A stretch of 14,867 nucleotides of DNA, taken from NCBI GenBank assembly GCA_002085305.1, contig NATJ01000008.1, positions 1-14,867 of the forward strand, given 5' to 3'. Shown piece after piece: positions 13,436 to 14,867 of the stretch. Under the pieces are notes generated by a model. It ran no database searches and was not told where the DNA came from. It was given only the letters and a program-made list of their open reading frames with translations. Source of the DNA: Epsilonproteobacteria bacterium 4484_65 (GTDB lineage Bacteria; Campylobacterota; Campylobacteria; Campylobacterales; Sulfurovaceae). Positions within the stretch are counted from its first letter, which is position 1, and each line of letters starts with the position of its first letter. The position numbers and the translations under genes are program-made.

Positions 13436-14509
13436 CTAAACTTCCCCCTCTGACTCTTGCTCCCTAAGCTGCCCACAGGCCGCAGAGATATCTAACCCTT
13501 TAGACTCACGAATCGTACAATGTAACCCTCGGGAAGTCAAGAACTCCTGAAATTCTTTCATGTCTTTCACTGAGGGACGCTTAAATTCAGTGCCCCCATA
13601 CGGGTTAAAATAAATCAAATTTACTTTTGCTTTTATACCATCAAGAAGACTCAAAAGTTTCTTCGCAGCAGAGATATCATCGTTGACATCTTTGATGACA
13701 AGATACTCAAACATAACTCTTTTTCTATCGTTGATAGGAAAGTTCTTCACTGCATCTATAATGGACTGGATATTATATGCTTTGTTAATAGGCATCAACT
13801 GTTGTCTAAGCTCATCATCTACTGCATGCAGCGAGATGGCCAGATTGATCCCAAGCTCCATTTTCCCAAGCTTCTCTATCTTGGAACTGAGTCCTGAAGT
13901 GGAGATCGTTTGACGATGTGTGGCAATAGCCATCCCCTCTGGATCTGCAAATATCTCTACAGACTTAACTACTGCATCCAGGTTGTCAAGAGGCTCACCC
14001 ATACCCATATAAACGATGTTGACACGACGGTTGGCATCTATCTCATTGTCTTTTTTGATCATACGCAATTGTTCCGTAATTTCACCCGCAGTCAAATTAC
14101 GCATAAAACCGCCCTTTGCAGTCAAACAAAAGGCACACCCTACCTTGCACCCTACCTGAGAGGAGATACATACTGTATAGCGTTCCTGATGCTTTACAGA
14201 GCCATCTTCATGATACTCCTTCTCTTTCATCAAAAGGAGTACGGCTTCAACCGTATGCCCATCATGAAGTTCAAAGAGATATTTCCGACTTCCATCTATA
14301 CTGTCTTGCACAGTAAGTGTCTTGAGTGGTGTGAGTGTATACTCAGCATCTAGCTTCTCACGCATCTCTTTTGGAAGATTTTTCATCTGCTCAAAACTAT
14401 CTACATACTTATGATAGATCCAAGAGTAGATCTGCTTTGCTCTAAAAGAGGGTTTGATCAATTGACTTAACTCTTCTTTTGTAAAATCTTGTATTATTTT
14501 CTTATTCAT
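13436..14509 (-). CDS. rlmN: Dual-specificity 23S rRNA / tRNA adenine-C2 methyltransferase
   Basis: 357 residues. This radical-SAM enzyme methylates C2 of A2503 in 23S rRNA and A37 in some tRNAs. The iron-sulfur cluster motif CxxxCxxC is Cys121, Cys125 and Cys128 ([19 protein letters not shown]). The SAM-binding GMGEPLDN block ([14 protein letters not shown]) and the ISTSGL segment follow. The methyl-accepting cysteine near the C-terminus is Cys345 ([10 protein letters not shown]). The N-terminal [13 protein letters not shown] helix bundle is typical for RlmN. Presence of ISAACGQL points to RlmN rather than its resistance relative Cfr, though this was not tested by alignment. The ATG at 14509 has GGAAAG nine bases upstream. 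The gene lies between a phosphorylase-like gene and the 33-residue protein, with a REPIN just upstream. Confidence 0.95.
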   Translation of the reverse strand: MNKKIIQDFTKEELSQLIKPSFRAKQIYSWIYHKYVDSFEQMKNLPKEMREKLDAEYTLTPLKTLTVQDSIDGSRKYLFELHDGHTVEAVLLLMKEKEYHEDGSVKHQERYTVCISSQVGCKVGCAFCLTAKGGFMRNLTAGEITEQLRMIKKDNEIDANRRVNIVYMGMGEPLDNLDAVVKSVEIFADPEGMAIATHRQTISTSGLSSKIEKLGKMELGINLAISLHAVDDELRQQLMPINKAYNIQSIIDAVKNFPINDRKRVMFEYLVIKDVNDDISAAKKLLSLLDGIKAKVNLIYFNPYGGTEFKRPSVKDMKEFQEFLTSRGLHCTIRESKGLDISAACGQLREQESEGEV

Positions 14510-14522
14510 ATTTATTCTTTCC

Positions 14523-14574
14523 GTAGGGTCGATTTATCGACCTATTAATAATTTTGGTCGTTAACCGACCCTAC
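14523..14574. repeat. REPIN-like double palindrome 2
   Basis: Left arm GTAGGGTCGATTTATCGACC (14523-14542) faces right arm GGTCGTTAACCGACCCTAC (14556-14574). Each is GTAG plus a small hairpin. The left arm equals REPIN 1 except for G to C and C to G at the two paired positions, so the hairpin is conserved by compensating changes; the right arm has a one-base shorter loop. The right arm's GTAG contains the TAG stop of the upstream gene. Confidence 0.8.
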
Positions 14575-14867
14575 TTTTTTACTCTCTTCATAACATACTC
14601 TGTAAGTTTCACCATTGCTTCTTTTTGATTTTTTAAGAAATCATCATGTGCATTTTCATCACAGTAGTTTGTTACAATAAAAATACCGCCTGCTGAAATA
14701 CCAAATGCTTGAGCCACTTTCAGTACTGCATAATATTCCATATTTTCTAAATGTATATTTTGTGCCAGATAATATTTACCTAGACTTTTATCTGTAGTAA
14801 TATAGTTAGAAGAATTCACAAGTGTTTCACGTGAAACATCTTTTGTTGTAGAAACAACATTATCTAT
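14571..14867 (-). CDS. Nucleoside phosphorylase / nucleosidase family protein (partial, C-terminal part)
   Basis: The minus strand is open from the window edge (14867) to the TAG at 14571, about 98 residues; a GTG at 14819 is internal, not the start. The segment NIHLENMEYYAVLKVAQAFG carries the Met-Glu active-site pair of the PNP/UDP phosphorylase and MTA/SAH nucleosidase superfamily. GGIFIVTNYCDENAHDDFLK and a final amphipathic helix follow, as at the C-terminus of those enzymes. The substrate (purine nucleoside, or methylthioadenosine/S-adenosylhomocysteine) cannot be decided without the N-terminal half. A perfect parS site lies in its codons V-S-R-E-T. The stop is provided by the GTAG end of REPIN 2, so the last residues (KRVKK) may have been altered by that insertion. 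It is followed by rlmN on the same strand. Confidence 0.75.
   Translation of the reverse strand: MDNVVSTTKDVSRETLVNSSNYITTDKSLGKYYLAQNIHLENMEYYAVLKVAQAFGISAGGIFIVTNYCDENAHDDFLKNQKEAMVKLTEYVMKRVKK
14823..14838. promoter_or_regulatory. parS centromere site 3 (perfect)
   Basis: TGTTTCACGTGAAACA again matches the parS consensus at all 16 positions. It is inside the partial phosphorylase-like gene (codons V-S-R-E-T on the minus strand), 2.2 kb from the first site. Confidence 0.9.

Noticed and set aside
13910..14353. 147-codon plus-strand open frame opposite rlmN
   Set aside because: It is the antisense of a clearly conserved radical-SAM coding region; the composition is rich in Cys, His and Tyr as expected for a shadow frame.
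14571..14819. Complete 82-residue gene starting with GTG at 14819
   Set aside because: The frame stays open to the window edge and the homologous fold requires a longer N-terminal part, so it is a truncated view of a larger gene.
1..14867. CRISPR array, integrase or prophage
   Set aside because: No regularly spaced direct repeats, integrase/transposase genes or phage structural genes were seen.

Overview
The gene content, protein sequences and AT-rich, gene-dense layout suggest a chromosomal segment of a free-living Campylobacterota (epsilonproteobacterium) of the Sulfurovum/Sulfurimonas kind. Pointers are the ~450-residue Helicobacter-type malate:quinone oxidoreductase, the nrdB/nitrilase/pcm cluster, and the order pseudouridine synthase / purB / nrdA, which I recall from near the origin of Campylobacter jejuni (from memory, not searched). 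No prophage, CRISPR array, rRNA or tRNA gene was seen.

Layout. Positions 1-1017 (minus): start of a ChaA-type Ca2+/H+ antiporter, preceded and overlapped by one base by a helix-turn-helix/coiled-coil protein. 1214-3702 (minus): nrdB, a carbon-nitrogen hydrolase and pcm, transcribed in that order from a promoter next to 3745. 3784-4068 (plus): unrecognised small protein. 4069-4391: gene-free, rich in inverted repeats, with an 86-bp segment flanked by 16-bp direct repeats. 4392-4703 (minus): ppnP. 4806-7413 (plus): mqo and gltA, overlapping by 35 bp, two consecutive TCA-cycle steps (malate to oxaloacetate to citrate). 7414-7914: gene-free, copy A of a long intergenic repeat. 7915-11871 (minus): purB then nrdA, separated by a REPIN-like double palindrome and a second inverted repeat. 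11944-12870 (plus): RluA-family pseudouridine synthase. 12871-13332: gene-free, copy B of the repeat plus a 19-bp perfect inverted repeat. 13333-14867 (minus): C-terminal part of a nucleoside phosphorylase/nucleosidase, a second REPIN, rlmN, and a 33-residue single-helix membrane protein.

The strongest non-coding signal is a cluster of ParB-binding centromere sites (parS): two perfect TGTTTCACGTGAAACA palindromes (12620, 14823) and one with a single change (13312) within 2.2 kb. This marks the right part of the window as the chromosomal centromere region, probably near the replication origin. Genes for DNA precursor supply (nrdA, nrdB, purB, nucleoside phosphorylases) lie around it, and perfect TTATACACA DnaA-type boxes sit on the nrdB and purB promoters.

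No new multi-gene defence or mobile system is visible. What is new or unexplained lies in the intergenic DNA: two REPINs with compensating base changes, a pair of ~240-270 bp repeats in convergent gaps, and the structured region between 4069 and 4391.
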